Notes under the pieces: model-generated
Told to the model about the DNA's origin: nothing
Databases searched by the model: none
The model's input: the letters and a program-made list of their open reading frames with translations, nothing else
DNA from: Stictocephala bisonia
Lineage: Eukaryota > Arthropoda > Insecta > Hemiptera > Membracidae
DNA length: 64,000 bases
NCBI GenBank assembly: GCA_035578905.1
Contig: JAQJVL010000151.1
Coordinates: 1,139,001 to 1,203,000 of the forward strand
Reading direction: 5' to 3'
Shown: positions 55,050-64,000 of the stretch, in pieces
Layout: each line of letters begins with the position of its first letter
Position numbering within the stretch: position 1 is the stretch's first letter
Program-made: the position numbers and the translations under genes

Positions 55050-57000
55050 AAACGTGGTTCAGCACTACTGTACTTGTATGGATGGTCAGGTGGTTCAAGC
55101 ACTACTGTACTTATATGGATGGTCAGGTGGTTCAAGCACTACTGTACTTGTATGGATGGTCAGGTGGTTCAAGCACTACTGTACTTGTATGGTCGGCTGG
55201 GTGGGTCAACACCACTGTACGTGTATGGGTGGGCGGGTGGGTCAATACCACTGTATGTGTATGGGTGGGCGGGTGGGTCAACACCACTGTATGTGTATGG
55301 GTGGGCGGGTGGGTCAATACCACTGTATGTGTATGGGTGGGCGGGTGGGTCAATACCACTGTATGTGTATGGGTGGGCGGGTGGGTCAATACCACTGTAT
55401 GTGTATGGGTGGGCGGGTGGGTCAATACCACTGTATGTGTATGGGTGGGCGGGTGGGTCAATACCACTGTATGTGTATGGGTGGGCGGGTGGGTCAATAC
55501 CACTGTATGTGTATGGGTGGGCGGGTGGGTCAACACCACTGTACGTGTATGGGCGAGTGGGTGGGTCAACACCACTGTACGTGTATGGGTGGGCGGTTGG
55601 GTCAATACCACTGTACGTGTATGGGTGGGCGGGTGGGTCAATAACACTGTATGTGTATGGGTGGGCGGGTGGGTCAACACCACTGTACGTGTATGGTCGG
55701 CTGGGTGGGTCAACACCACTGTACGTGTATGGGTGGGCGGGTGGGTCAATACCACTGTATGTGTATGGGTGGGCGGGTGGGTCAATACCACTGTATGTGT
55801 ATGGGTGGGCGGGTGGGTCAATACCACTGTATGTGTATGGGTGGGCGGGTGGGTCAATACCACTGTATGTGTATGGGTGGGCGGGTGGGTCAATACCACT
55901 GTATGTGTATGGGTGGGCGGGTGGGTCAACACCACTGTACGTGTATGGGCGAGTGGGTGGGTCAACACCACTGTACGTGTATGGGTGGGCGGTTGGGTCA
56001 ATACCACTGTACGTGTATGGGTGGGCGGGTGGGTCAATAACACTGTATGTGTATGGGTGGGCGGGTGGGTCAACACCACTGTACGTGTATGGTCGGCTGG
56101 GTGGGTCAACACCACTGTACGTGTATGGGTGGGCGGGTGGGTCAATACCACTGTATGTGTATGGGTGGGCGGGTGGGTCAATACCACTGTATGTGTATGG
56201 GTGGGCGGGTGGGTCAACACCACTGTACGTGTATGGGCGAGTGGGTGGGTCAACACCACTGTACGTGTATGGGCGGGTGGGTGGGTCAACACCACTGTAC
56301 GTGTATGGGCGAGTGGGTGGGTCAACACCACTGTACGTGTATGGTCGGCTGGGTGGGTCAACACCACTGTACGTGTATGGGCGGGTGGGTGGGTCAACAC
56401 CACTGTACGTGTAGGGCGAGTGGGTGGGTCAACACCACTGTACGTGTATGGGCGAGTGGGTGGGTCAACACCACTGTACGTGTATGGGCGAGTGGGTGGG
56501 TCAACACCACTGTACGTGTATGGGCGAGTGGGTGGGTCAACACCACTGTACGTGTATGGGCGAGTGGGTGGGTCAACACCACTGTACGTGTATGGTCGGC
56601 TGGGTGGGTCAACACCACTGTACGCGTATGGGCGGGTGGGTGGGTCAACACCACTGTACGTGTATGGGCGGGTGGGTGGGTCAACACCACTGTACGTGTA
56701 TGGGCGAGTGGGTGGGTCAACACCACTGTACGTGTATGGGCGAGTGGGTGGGTCAACACCACTGTACGTGTATGGTCGGCTGGGTGGGTCAACACCACTG
56801 TACGCGTATGGGCGGGTGGGTAGTTTACTGTGGGTGTACCACCACAGTTCAATACCACTGTATGTGTACAGGTGGGCGGTTGGGTCAATAACACTGTATG
56901 TGTACAGGTGGGCGGTTGGGTCAATACCACTGTATGTGTATGGGTGGGCGGGTGGGTCAATACCACTGTATGTGTATGGGTGGGCGGGTGGGTAAAGTGG
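55050..57000 (+). repeat. 36-bp G-rich minisatellite, about 50 copies with higher-order structure
   Basis: After four 38-bp edge units (GGTCAGGTGGTTCAAGCACT then ACTGTACTTGTATGGAT), units of 36 bp read CACTGTACGTGTATGGGTGG then GCGGGTGGGTCAATAC. Unit variants recur in fixed order: GGTCGGCTGG at 55191, 55695 and 56091 (504 and 396 bp apart, 14 and 11 units), each time followed at a distance by GGGCGAGTGG, GGCGGTTGG and AATAACACTG variants. The right end carries runs of GGGCGAGTGG units. All three plus frames and one minus frame stay open for more than 1 kb only because 36 is divisible by three. Confidence 0.97.
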
Positions 57001-57257
57001 ATAAGATGAAATAGTTCATGGAATATGTTCAGTAACATTATTTATTAAAAGAATATAAATAATTTTATGTTTACAACCTTATCTAGATGGTAACGAGTCC
57101 TAATAAGAAATTTGAGAATGGCCGATATGTAAAGAGGAAATTGGCAATAATTACCAAAATATACAGTAGTCTATAAAAAGTAATTTTTACATTTATTATT
57201 GTTTAATATAACTGTATTTATAATGTAAGACTAAATACAGTGTTATCTTTGCAATAA
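57001..57257. other. Unique AT-rich segment inside the minisatellite locus
   Basis: About 260 bp of non-repetitive sequence between two parts of the array. No target duplication was found that would prove insertion. Confidence 0.6.
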
Positions 57258-57790
57258 CAGTGGTTATTGCAAATAATAACCACTGTACGTTAATGGGAGG
57301 GCTGGTGGGCCAGTACCACTATACGTGTATGGGAGGGTGGGTGGGTCATAACCACTGTACGTGTATGGGTCAATATCACTGTATATGTATGGGGAGACGG
57401 TGGGTAAATATCACTGTATGTGTATGGGTGAGTGGGCGAGTCATAACCACTGTAAGTGTATGGGTCAATATCACTGTACATGGATGGGGAGACGGTGGGT
57501 AAATATCACTGTATATGTATGGGGTACACCACTGTACGTGTATGGGTAAATATCACTGTACATGTATGGGGAGACGGTGGGTAAATATCACGGTCAGGTG
57601 GTTCAAGCACTACTGTACTTGTATGGATGGTCAGGTGGTTCAGCGCTACTGTATTTGTATGGATGGTCAGGTGGTTCAAGCACTACTGTACTTGTATGGA
57701 TGGTCAGGTGGTTTAGCACTACTGTACTTGTATGGATAGTCAGGTGGATCAGCACTACTGTACTTATATGGATGGTCAGGTGGGTCAATA
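57258..57790 (+). repeat. Degenerate continuation of the 36-bp minisatellite, ending in 38-bp edge units
   Basis: Begins with an 11-bp perfect inverted repeat (CAGTGGTTATT 57258-57268, AATAACCACTG 57275-57285). Diverged units follow with CACTGTACGTGTATGG and GAGACGGTGGGTAAATATCA. From 57592 on there are five units of the GGTCAGGTGGTTCAAGCACT type, the same edge type as at 55057-55185. Confidence 0.9.
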
Positions 57791-58444
57791 TTCCGTACAG
57801 CAACGCAATTCGTTTCACTTTGCGGTATTAGTGCTAAATATATGAGACGATAAATGAACTGATTATATTACTGTTGTAATAATTGATGTGATATACACAA
57901 TAATAACTTTCTTATCAGCATAATTTACTTAAACCCGTTAAATAGTGGAGAAATAATATCATTCAAATTAGTTACATTAAAATTCTAATGACCGCTACTC
58001 TGGAGAGGATAAACATTTCGAAGTTCGGTTTGCGGCAATTAATTTCTCTTGAATAGACCTTTCTTTGATGCCAAACTCGATCTAGGCTTACGTTGAAGAT
58101 TTTCGTTGAACTCCTCGTGGGCCGTGCCCCTGAAAAGATGAAATGTCGCCAATATCATCAAAACGTATATTCTTTAAAATCATGATCATGTACAAGATTT
58201 CATTTTTACAAGAGAAGTCATACAAATGTTGTGAAAGTGTTTCCATATTTTTTCCACCCTGTATAAATGTTACAACACGAGAGAACTTTTTTATTTATAT
58301 TTTCTTTACAAATAAATAATGTCGTGGTGCCTGATGATGCCAGATGTCTGGTGAAAGGCTTAGTTGAAATTAAAATTTATTGGTTTTTATTTAAAATTTA
58401 ATAATTTGAATATATTTAAGTAATTAATATCAGCTCGATCTACA
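57791..58444. other. Stretch with no supported gene
   Basis: The segment GCCTGATGATGCCAGATGTC at about 58330 resembles words common near LINE or Penelope-like element ends; no domain accompanies it. Confidence 0.45.
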
Positions 58445-59338
58445 CTTCACTACGAGAGAACTGTTCACTCGAAGATACATAATGAATACTGTTCTCTATA
58501 AAACGAACAGACATTATGCAACAAATTCAGCATGTTTTCTTTTTTACAAATATTTTCATGTAATATTTGATGGGTTAAGAGCTTGATAGCATATATATAT
58601 AAGTTGTAATTCCTAGGGCTGCTATTATAATAAAGTTATAATACGCTAAAACACGAGAAGGCTGTTCACTTGGAGACCCGACAGTACTTGCATACCCGAC
58701 AGTAACTTATTTAATATTTGTTGGGTTGAGAGCTTGATAGCATATATATAAATGTTAAAACACAAGAGAGCTGTTCACTTGGAGATACATATACCCCACA
58801 GTAACTCATCTAATATTTGTTGGGTTGAGAGCTTGATAGCATATATATAAATGTTAAAACACGAGAAGGCTGTTCACTTGGAGACCGGACAGTACTTGCA
58901 TACCCGACAGTAACTCATCTAATATTTGTTGGGTTGAGAGCTTGATAGCATGTACATAAATGTTAAAACACGAGAGAGCTGTTCACTTGGAGATACATAT
59001 ACCCCACAGTAACTCATGTAATATTTGTTGGGTTGAGAGCTTGATAGCATGTACATAAATGTTAAAACACGAGAGAGCTGTTCACTTGGAGATACATATA
59101 CCCCACAGTAACTCATGTAATATTTGTTGGGTTGAGAGCTTGATAGCATATATATAAATGTTAAAACACGAGAGAGCTGTTCACTTGGAGATACATATAC
59201 CCCACAGTAACTCATGTAATATTTGTTGGGTTGAGAGCTTGATAGCATATATATAAATGTTAAAACACGAGAGAGCTGTTCACTTGGAGATACATATACC
59301 CCACAGTCTCATCTAATATTTGTTGGGTTGAAAGCTTG
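58445..59338. repeat. 99-bp tandem repeat, about 6 good copies plus degenerate ones on the left
   Basis: TGTTAAAACAC starts at 58753, 58852, 58961, 59060, 59159 and 59258 (spacing 99, 109, 99, 99, 99). Units contain GCTGTTCACTTGGAGA, ACATATACCCCACAGTAACT and GTTGGGTTGAGAGCTTGATA. Two units (near 58670 and 58875) carry a longer variant with ACAGTACTTGCATACCCGAC. A 109-codon minus frame of 33-residue repeats reflects the unit length. Confidence 0.95.
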
Positions 59339-59639
59339 CCATTTTCTTATATATATGACGTCCCAATTAGTGTTTGTTAAGAGAGAACGTTCTGAAACCT
59401 TCTAACCAATGTTCATCTGATAAATATTCATGCGGCATTCTAGATCCCCAGTTGAAGCGGCTTTGCTGGAGAGTCAATATTTCCTCAGACACACCCTCTA
59501 CAAAATAATAATATTTGCATTTCTAACCTTCTCTATGAAATAATAAAACATTAGAGACCAAAAATAATGTTTTGTGTTAATCTTGATCATCATGTCAACA
59601 TTAAAATTAATTTTATGTGACAATTAGTAACAAATATTA

Positions 59640-59663
59640 GGGGAGAGTTGCCTATACTGAACC
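59640..59663 (+). repeat. Left terminal inverted repeat
   Basis: GGGGAGAGTTGCCTATACTG then AACC. It matches the reverse complement of 62310-62333 at 23 of 24 positions. Confidence 0.92.
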
Positions 59664-59823
59664 ACTTTTTGAAAAACCAATTTAATTTTGCGTACAAAAG
59701 TCATTAATATGTTTTAATACAATTTTAATTTATAGTGGTCTTTAACACATCTTTAGCAATTTTTTCAGATTTTTTACAGTACAAGTGACTTTAATAAAAA
59801 TAAAACTGTAAACATTTACAAAA

Positions 59824-59857
59824 GTCCAATTTAGGAAACTGGTTTCCTAAATTGGAC
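59824..59857. repeat. Subterminal perfect palindrome in the pogo element
   Basis: GTCCAATTTAGGAAAC, central TG, then GTTTCCTAAATTGGAC: 16-bp arms without mismatch. The half-site recurs near the other end at about 61914-61930 and 62294-62307. Probably transposase-binding sites; that role is inferred. Confidence 0.85.
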
Positions 59858-60004
59858 CTCAGGTTTCCTTAACTGAACCAGTATATTGCATCAAGGGAAA
59901 TTCATAAATTGAGTACACAGAATGTTTAAGATGAAATATATTTTCCATAATATGTACGAACTAAAACTAAATTATTATAATGAAAAAACTAATTATAATC
60001 AAAA

Positions 60005-60954
60005 TTATTGACAATCTGTACAAAAATATAGTTGTTTCCCCTTACGAATTCCGGCGCATTGTTCATGTGCCCATTGATGGCATGTCATACATTGAATCAT
60101 ATCTTCTACTGATTTCGTGTCACAAATGGTACAATACCAATCGCCATCTTGTTTCGTGCTTAATTTTATTTTCTTCCTTTCCATGGGTTGGGCATTTTTT
60201 TCTAACTCCAAGAGTCTCTTTTTTGTTTTACGTTTTTCTGCTTTTTCTTCTCTTTCTGCTTTTCTCTCCTTTGCCATTAACAAATCTGCTTTATATGGAC
60301 TGCTAGACAAAATGACAGCTTTTTGTGCTCCTTTTCTACGTCTACTGTTTCCCGTGCATCTCGGAATCGGAGAAAGCTTCATAATAGAATGTTCAATAGT
60401 AGTGCTGGCTGCTGGTACGGTTTGGGTTGTGGTGGCTGCTTTTGTGATGGCTTCCGGTACGGTTTGGGTTGTGGTGACTGCTTGTGTGGTGGCTTCCGGT
60501 ATGGTTTGGGTTGTGGTGGCTGCTTTTGTGGTGGCTTCTGGTACAGTTTGGGTTGTGGTGGATGCTTGTGTGATGGGTTCTGGTACGTTTTGATATTCAT
60601 GTTCAGACATGTCAGTTGCTTCAAAATTAGTGAGGTTTGTGGCAGCTGCAAATCTAGATTTAGGAAATACACCCTTATCAAGGAAATGGCCTTATCAATG
60701 GGCCATATTCCTGTGGTTCTAAATCCCCTCACAGCATTAGAAATCGTAGCCTCTTTTGAATAGGCTTTACATAAGAGTTTTAACACTTGAAACTGTGTAA
60801 CACCTACTCCGGGGTTCAAACGAAGCCATCTTTGTACTGCTTGTATGTAATAGTTTTGCAACGGTCCAAAAAAAGGCTGGTCTAAGGGCTGCAATCGATG
60901 TGTGGTATGAGCAGGGAGCTGTAACATTATGATACCATTTTCACGTGCTATGTT
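60005..60954 (-). pseudogene. pogo-type transposase, last catalytic part, repeat linker and PHD-type zinc finger
   Basis: Continues after the TAA with the third catalytic Asp in RLQPLDQPFFGPL (60880-60882), 36 residues after the second by my count, giving a DDD triad as in pogo. Next come WLRLNPGVGVTQFQV and GFRTTGIWPID. A frameshift near 60675 leads into the last frame: a 14-residue repeat TTTQTVPEATTKAA about four times, a basic patch (SRRRKGAQK), a charged helix (AKERKAEREEKAEKRKTKKR), and a C-terminal C4HC3 finger with ligands C160, C163, C174, C177, H182, C185, C197 and C200 (numbered from the ATG at 60610), with an aromatic pair before C197. This spacing fits a PHD finger. A chromatin-targeting role is inference. 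Confidence 0.85.
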
Positions 60955-61820
60955 TTACGCTTCAAGATTTTTCGAGTGAGTGGTATGTCCATCTATAAGC
61001 AGTAATAGCTTATTTCCTTTTGTTGGTTTTGCCCACTTAACGAAGTAACTCTGAATTTATGTAGCCACTCTCTGAGATCTCAACTATACTCCCTGGTGGC
61101 GCATCTACTTTAAGATCAGGTACCATCCTTAATCTTTTAAAAATTATCATAGGAGGAATAAACATTCCAGACGCACTAAGACAACAAACCATTGTAGTGT
61201 TAGTGTCCCTTTCCCCACTCGAAATTCCTCCCACTTGTTTCTTACCCTTCAATGCCAGGACTTTTTGACATCTTTTTTGCATGGTACTGAATCCAGATTC
61301 ATCGACATTGTATATTTTTGTTGCATCCAACTTATTGTCGTCAACTACTTTGGTTAAGATGCTAAAAGAAATGTGAAACATTTTCTTTGTTGAATCCTTT
61401 AGCCCACGCTAAAGACGTCGACTGGGGTTCTCGATATGAAAGATTGGGATGTCTTTTTTTGAAGCTGTAGTACCACTTCTTCCCTGCCATTTCGTCATTT
61501 TTATTGAAGTTGTGAGCAAAATTTTTCTGTACGGCTAGTTGGTACGCCAGTCGGCGGACGTCACTCATGGTTAGGCCAAACATGCACTCCTCCAAGTACA
61601 AAATGTGTTTAACAAAGGCATTTTCCATTTCTCGAGAAAACACTGTTAATCTCCCAAAAGCTTTGGTTTCGTCGTTTGCAACTATGTTGGAAGAGTTTGA
61701 ATGACGTTTTAAAGTCGCCTTTGGAACACCATATTGCCTGCAGCACTCATTAAGTCCTAGGTCTCCATTTCGAAATGCAGTAATTGCCATAGACAATCTC
61801 CTCTTTGGTCCACTTTCCAT
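60955..61820 (-). pseudogene. pogo-type transposase, DNA-binding and first catalytic part, frameshifted
   Basis: The ATG at 61818-61820 opens a 152-residue piece with a psq-type helix-turn-helix at the N-terminus (MAITAFRNGDLGLNECCRQY, GVPKATLKRH) and then a CENP-B-type DNA-binding region ending in WYYSFKKRHPNLSYR and KGFNKENVSHFF. A frameshift near 61375 leads to a second piece with the first catalytic Asp in YNVDESG (61301-61303) and the family word KGKKQVGGISSGER. A second frameshift near 61040 is followed by the second catalytic Asp in LLLIDGHTTH (60991-60993) and an in-frame TAA at 60955-60957. The enzyme would cut and paste the element. This copy cannot make it. Confidence 0.88.
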
Positions 61821-62309
61821 AATTGCCCCTTTTACTCCCCATTCGGCAACAGAAAGGGTAAACTGGTGTCAAAGTGCGATGAGAAAAAGAAGAGGCAACA
61901 TTGTCTATTGTAGTTTCCTAAATTGGACCGGTTAAAATTAGGCAACACCCATCTGGTTCAATATAGGCAACTCCGACGCATGAAACAAATTACTCATAAC
62001 CTAACCATAAAGTCGTACCTTAGTAATATCTTATAATACTAAAATGTACGTTAGACTAAAGATATTATAGTGTATATAATTAATCATAGATCAACTCACA
62101 TTGGTTTCTGTAGTAACGTTAGGCGGTTATCTGCAAAATTACATCACAATGCTTGAAAACTAAACACTACACTGAGGCTACAATGACGGACATAGAATGT
62201 TGTCAGCGGGGAAGGAGGTCCGTCTATCTTCGTAGTTCACATATTAACCATGCGATGGCAGCACTCATCAGTGATTTCTAAGATATTAACCCGGTCCAAT
62301 TTAGGAACC

Positions 62310-62333
62310 GGTTCAATATAGGCAACTCTCCCC
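62310..62333 (-). repeat. Right terminal inverted repeat
   Basis: GGTTCAATATAGGCAACTCT then CCCC, followed by TA. A further internal copy of GGTTCAATATAGGCAACTC lies at about 61958-61976. Confidence 0.92.
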
Positions 62334-62335
62334 TA

Positions 62336-64000
62336 CACCGTGCTCTATTTCCATTGACGCTTAAAAATTAACGTATCATGTTTGTTTTGTTTGTCTGAGT
62401 TAAACTTTTCTTCACGAACTGAAAATTTAAAAGAGCAAGGCTCTGATGTATTAAAAAAACATAATTAAAACAAAGCAATGGACCTTATTTTCCTATTTTA
62501 TGAGAAACTGAGGCTTAAAAACGACAAGAATACTGACAAATATTCGGGCTTGTTAAATGTCTTCAATATAGTTAGCTAACCTCGACCCTTTGTATACTCT
62601 CGTACATAAATGGACGATAATTTTACCTTAAATTAAAAAGTTCTTTTTTATTATTTACAATATTATTTACATTTACTTGAAGACTGCAATGTATTTTATA
62701 GAGGCTACAGAAATAATATCTGGCGATAGTCAATGTTTAAATTAATGATTAATTTTGAAGTGTTACAAAATAGTTAATGCTATATTTAAAAAAATAGCTA
62801 TATTAGTAAATGTACTAAATATTAGTAAAAATACTAAATGCTATATTAGTAAATTAGACAAAGTGTTCAAGAAATTCTAACTTCCCAATTAATACATTAT
62901 ATTTTTGTGAACTTGATGCATATATTATTGTAATTGTAAATAAGTATGTACAGTAAGTTTTCGGTCATAAGAATAACATTGAGAGATATTTGAATCACTA
63001 AAAAGTGACAGCTGTTCAAAACAAAGTATGAATTTGAAACGAACCTGAATAATATTGTCTTTGTGTTTTACAATTATCAAAAAATAATATTTAAAACAAA
63101 TTGATTTGCATTGTTACTTCGTTTCACTTCCTCTTGTATATGATTTGTGTAATAAAATTTGATGTATATATTAAATGTAATTTTCTTGTACTTACAAAGC
63201 ATATATCATATCTCCGTCGTGCAATTTGATTTACTAACAACTAGGTAATACTTGGAATAGTTTATTACAGTCAAAATAAAACAAATCATGTCACAGACCT
63301 ACAATCAAACATATCAGGGATCAGGGTTTCTTATAGAATCTTTTCATAAAATATGCAAAAAAGAAACCAAAAGTTAACGTTTAAATTGGTGTTATTATTT
63401 TAAAATTGATTAGTTTTTTACATCTTTAATACTAGAAATAGGGATGTCGACTATCTTAACGACTTTAAATCACAACTAAAACACGACAATTTTAAGTATA
63501 ATTATAACACCATCATAGTTATAAAACCTAAACAGATTTTTTTATTCTGAAAATTTAATTATTTTAATAAATTTAGTCAGAAGTGTTCATGCTATGGTAA
63601 ATGTTAAACTTGTAGTCTATTCATTAACTAATTATACTACAAAACTTAACTATAATTAGTATTTTACATTAAATATTTGATTGGGTGATATGACACCAAC
63701 AAGTCGTACGAGGACACAATTATTTTTCACCTTATTTAAACAAGCAAAATGAAGTTAGTTAATATAATAGATCCATAATAAACCTCAATATACATAATTC
63801 TCGCACCCATTTTTTGTTAATGCAACTTCTTCCCTATTTCTTGATCAATTTTAACGATTGAGTTAAATTTGCTCCTACTCGTATTTGTGCAATAAGATCT
63901 TCATTGTTGAATATTTTTACTCTGAAGGGCACGGACGCCCCCAAAGTAAGTTTTTCAGTCGTAAGAAGAACATTTAGAGAGATTTCAATCACACAGCTGT
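62336..64000. other. AT-rich stretch to the window end, with one direct repeat
   Basis: No gene. AGTAAGTTTTCGGTCATAAG followed by AATAACATTGAGAGATATTT (from 62951) is repeated as AGTAAGTTTTTCAGTCGTAA and GAAGAACATTTAGAGAGATT (from 63946), both followed within about 25 bases by ACAGCTGT. The second copy is cut by the window end. Confidence 0.5.

Larger units (their letters stand above)
59640..62333 (-). mobile_element. pogo-family (Tc1/mariner superfamily) DNA transposon, 2,694 bp
   Basis: Bounded by 24-bp terminal inverted repeats with one mismatch and flanked by TA on both sides (59638-59639 and 62334-62335), the target duplication expected of Tc1/mariner elements. The transposase runs on the minus strand and is broken. 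Subterminal copies of the TIR word and of GTCCAATTTAGGAA lie at both ends. Ends intact plus frame broken means it could be moved only by a transposase supplied from another copy. Confidence 0.92.

Noticed and set aside
55074..56995. Open frames of 446, 637 and 423 codons with Gly/Tyr- or Thr/His-rich repeats
   Set aside because: All three plus frames and one minus frame are open at once because the 36-bp unit is divisible by three and contains no stop. Unit variants change amino acids freely and no frame is favoured.
58322..58360. Hammerhead ribozyme core (CTGATGA, short stem, GAAA)
   Set aside because: The core words and a 5-bp stem are present, but the base pairs next to the core do not fit and no stems I and III can be drawn.
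58919..59248. 109-codon minus frame of 33-residue repeats
   Set aside because: Read-out of the 99-bp tandem repeat.

Overview
The window looks like an AT-rich, repeat-dominated stretch of an animal genome, most likely an insect or another arthropod. The evidence is the set of element families present: a BEL/Pao fragment (a group known only from animals), several Jockey/CR1-type non-LTR retrotransposons, a Ty3-type LTR retrotransposon and a pogo-type DNA transposon, together with many minisatellites and poly(A)/poly(T) tracts. I found no convincing host protein-coding gene, no rRNA gene and no intact tRNA gene. Calling the species would be a guess.

Left part (1-14,850): an 80-bp tandem array cut by the window edge (1-872), two diverged copies of a roughly 1-kb sequence offset by 6.15 kb (1,603-2,650 and 7,758-8,800), a decayed BEL/Pao pol fragment (4,286-4,890), and long AT-rich stretches with nothing I can name.

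Central block (14,851-28,115): a 93-bp satellite of about 29 copies, split by two insertions. One is a 5'-truncated non-LTR element on the minus strand (15,610-16,712). The other is a full-length Ty3-type LTR retrotransposon (17,142-26,610) with 2.1-kb LTRs that are nearly identical, a 4-bp target duplication (GCAC), a primer-binding site, a polypurine tract, gag, and pol. Pol lies in the -1 frame relative to gag, behind a textbook slippery heptamer and hairpin. Pol carries one in-frame TGA inside integrase.

Middle (28,116-43,430): AT-rich sequence broken by tandem arrays (36-bp units arranged as 144-bp higher-order repeats at 32 kb; a 126-bp doublet; a 95-bp triplet; a 35-bp array at 38 kb), a probable remnant of a pogo/Tigger-type transposase split by a 1.05-kb poly(A) retroposon with a 10-bp target duplication, and a dispersed repeat with internal 185-bp repeats.

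Right part (43,440-64,000): a broken non-LTR element that itself hosts two reverse-oriented retroposon insertions; a long inverted repeat (47.1-47.5 kb) whose half-copy abuts a minisatellite at 51.1 kb; a 48-bp array; an inverted and circularly permuted repeat pair at 49.6 and 53.2 kb; a decayed LINE 3' end; a large 36-bp G-rich minisatellite with dozens of potential single-nucleotide-loop G-quadruplexes (55.0-57.0 kb); a 99-bp array; and a pogo-family transposon with intact terminal inverted repeats, TA duplication, subterminal palindromes and a broken transposase that ends in a PHD-type zinc finger (59,640-62,333).

The parts do not form a pathway. Their relation is one of layering: arrays first, then insertions into them, with some insertions nested in others. 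The large open frames over the arrays come from unit lengths divisible by three and are not genes.
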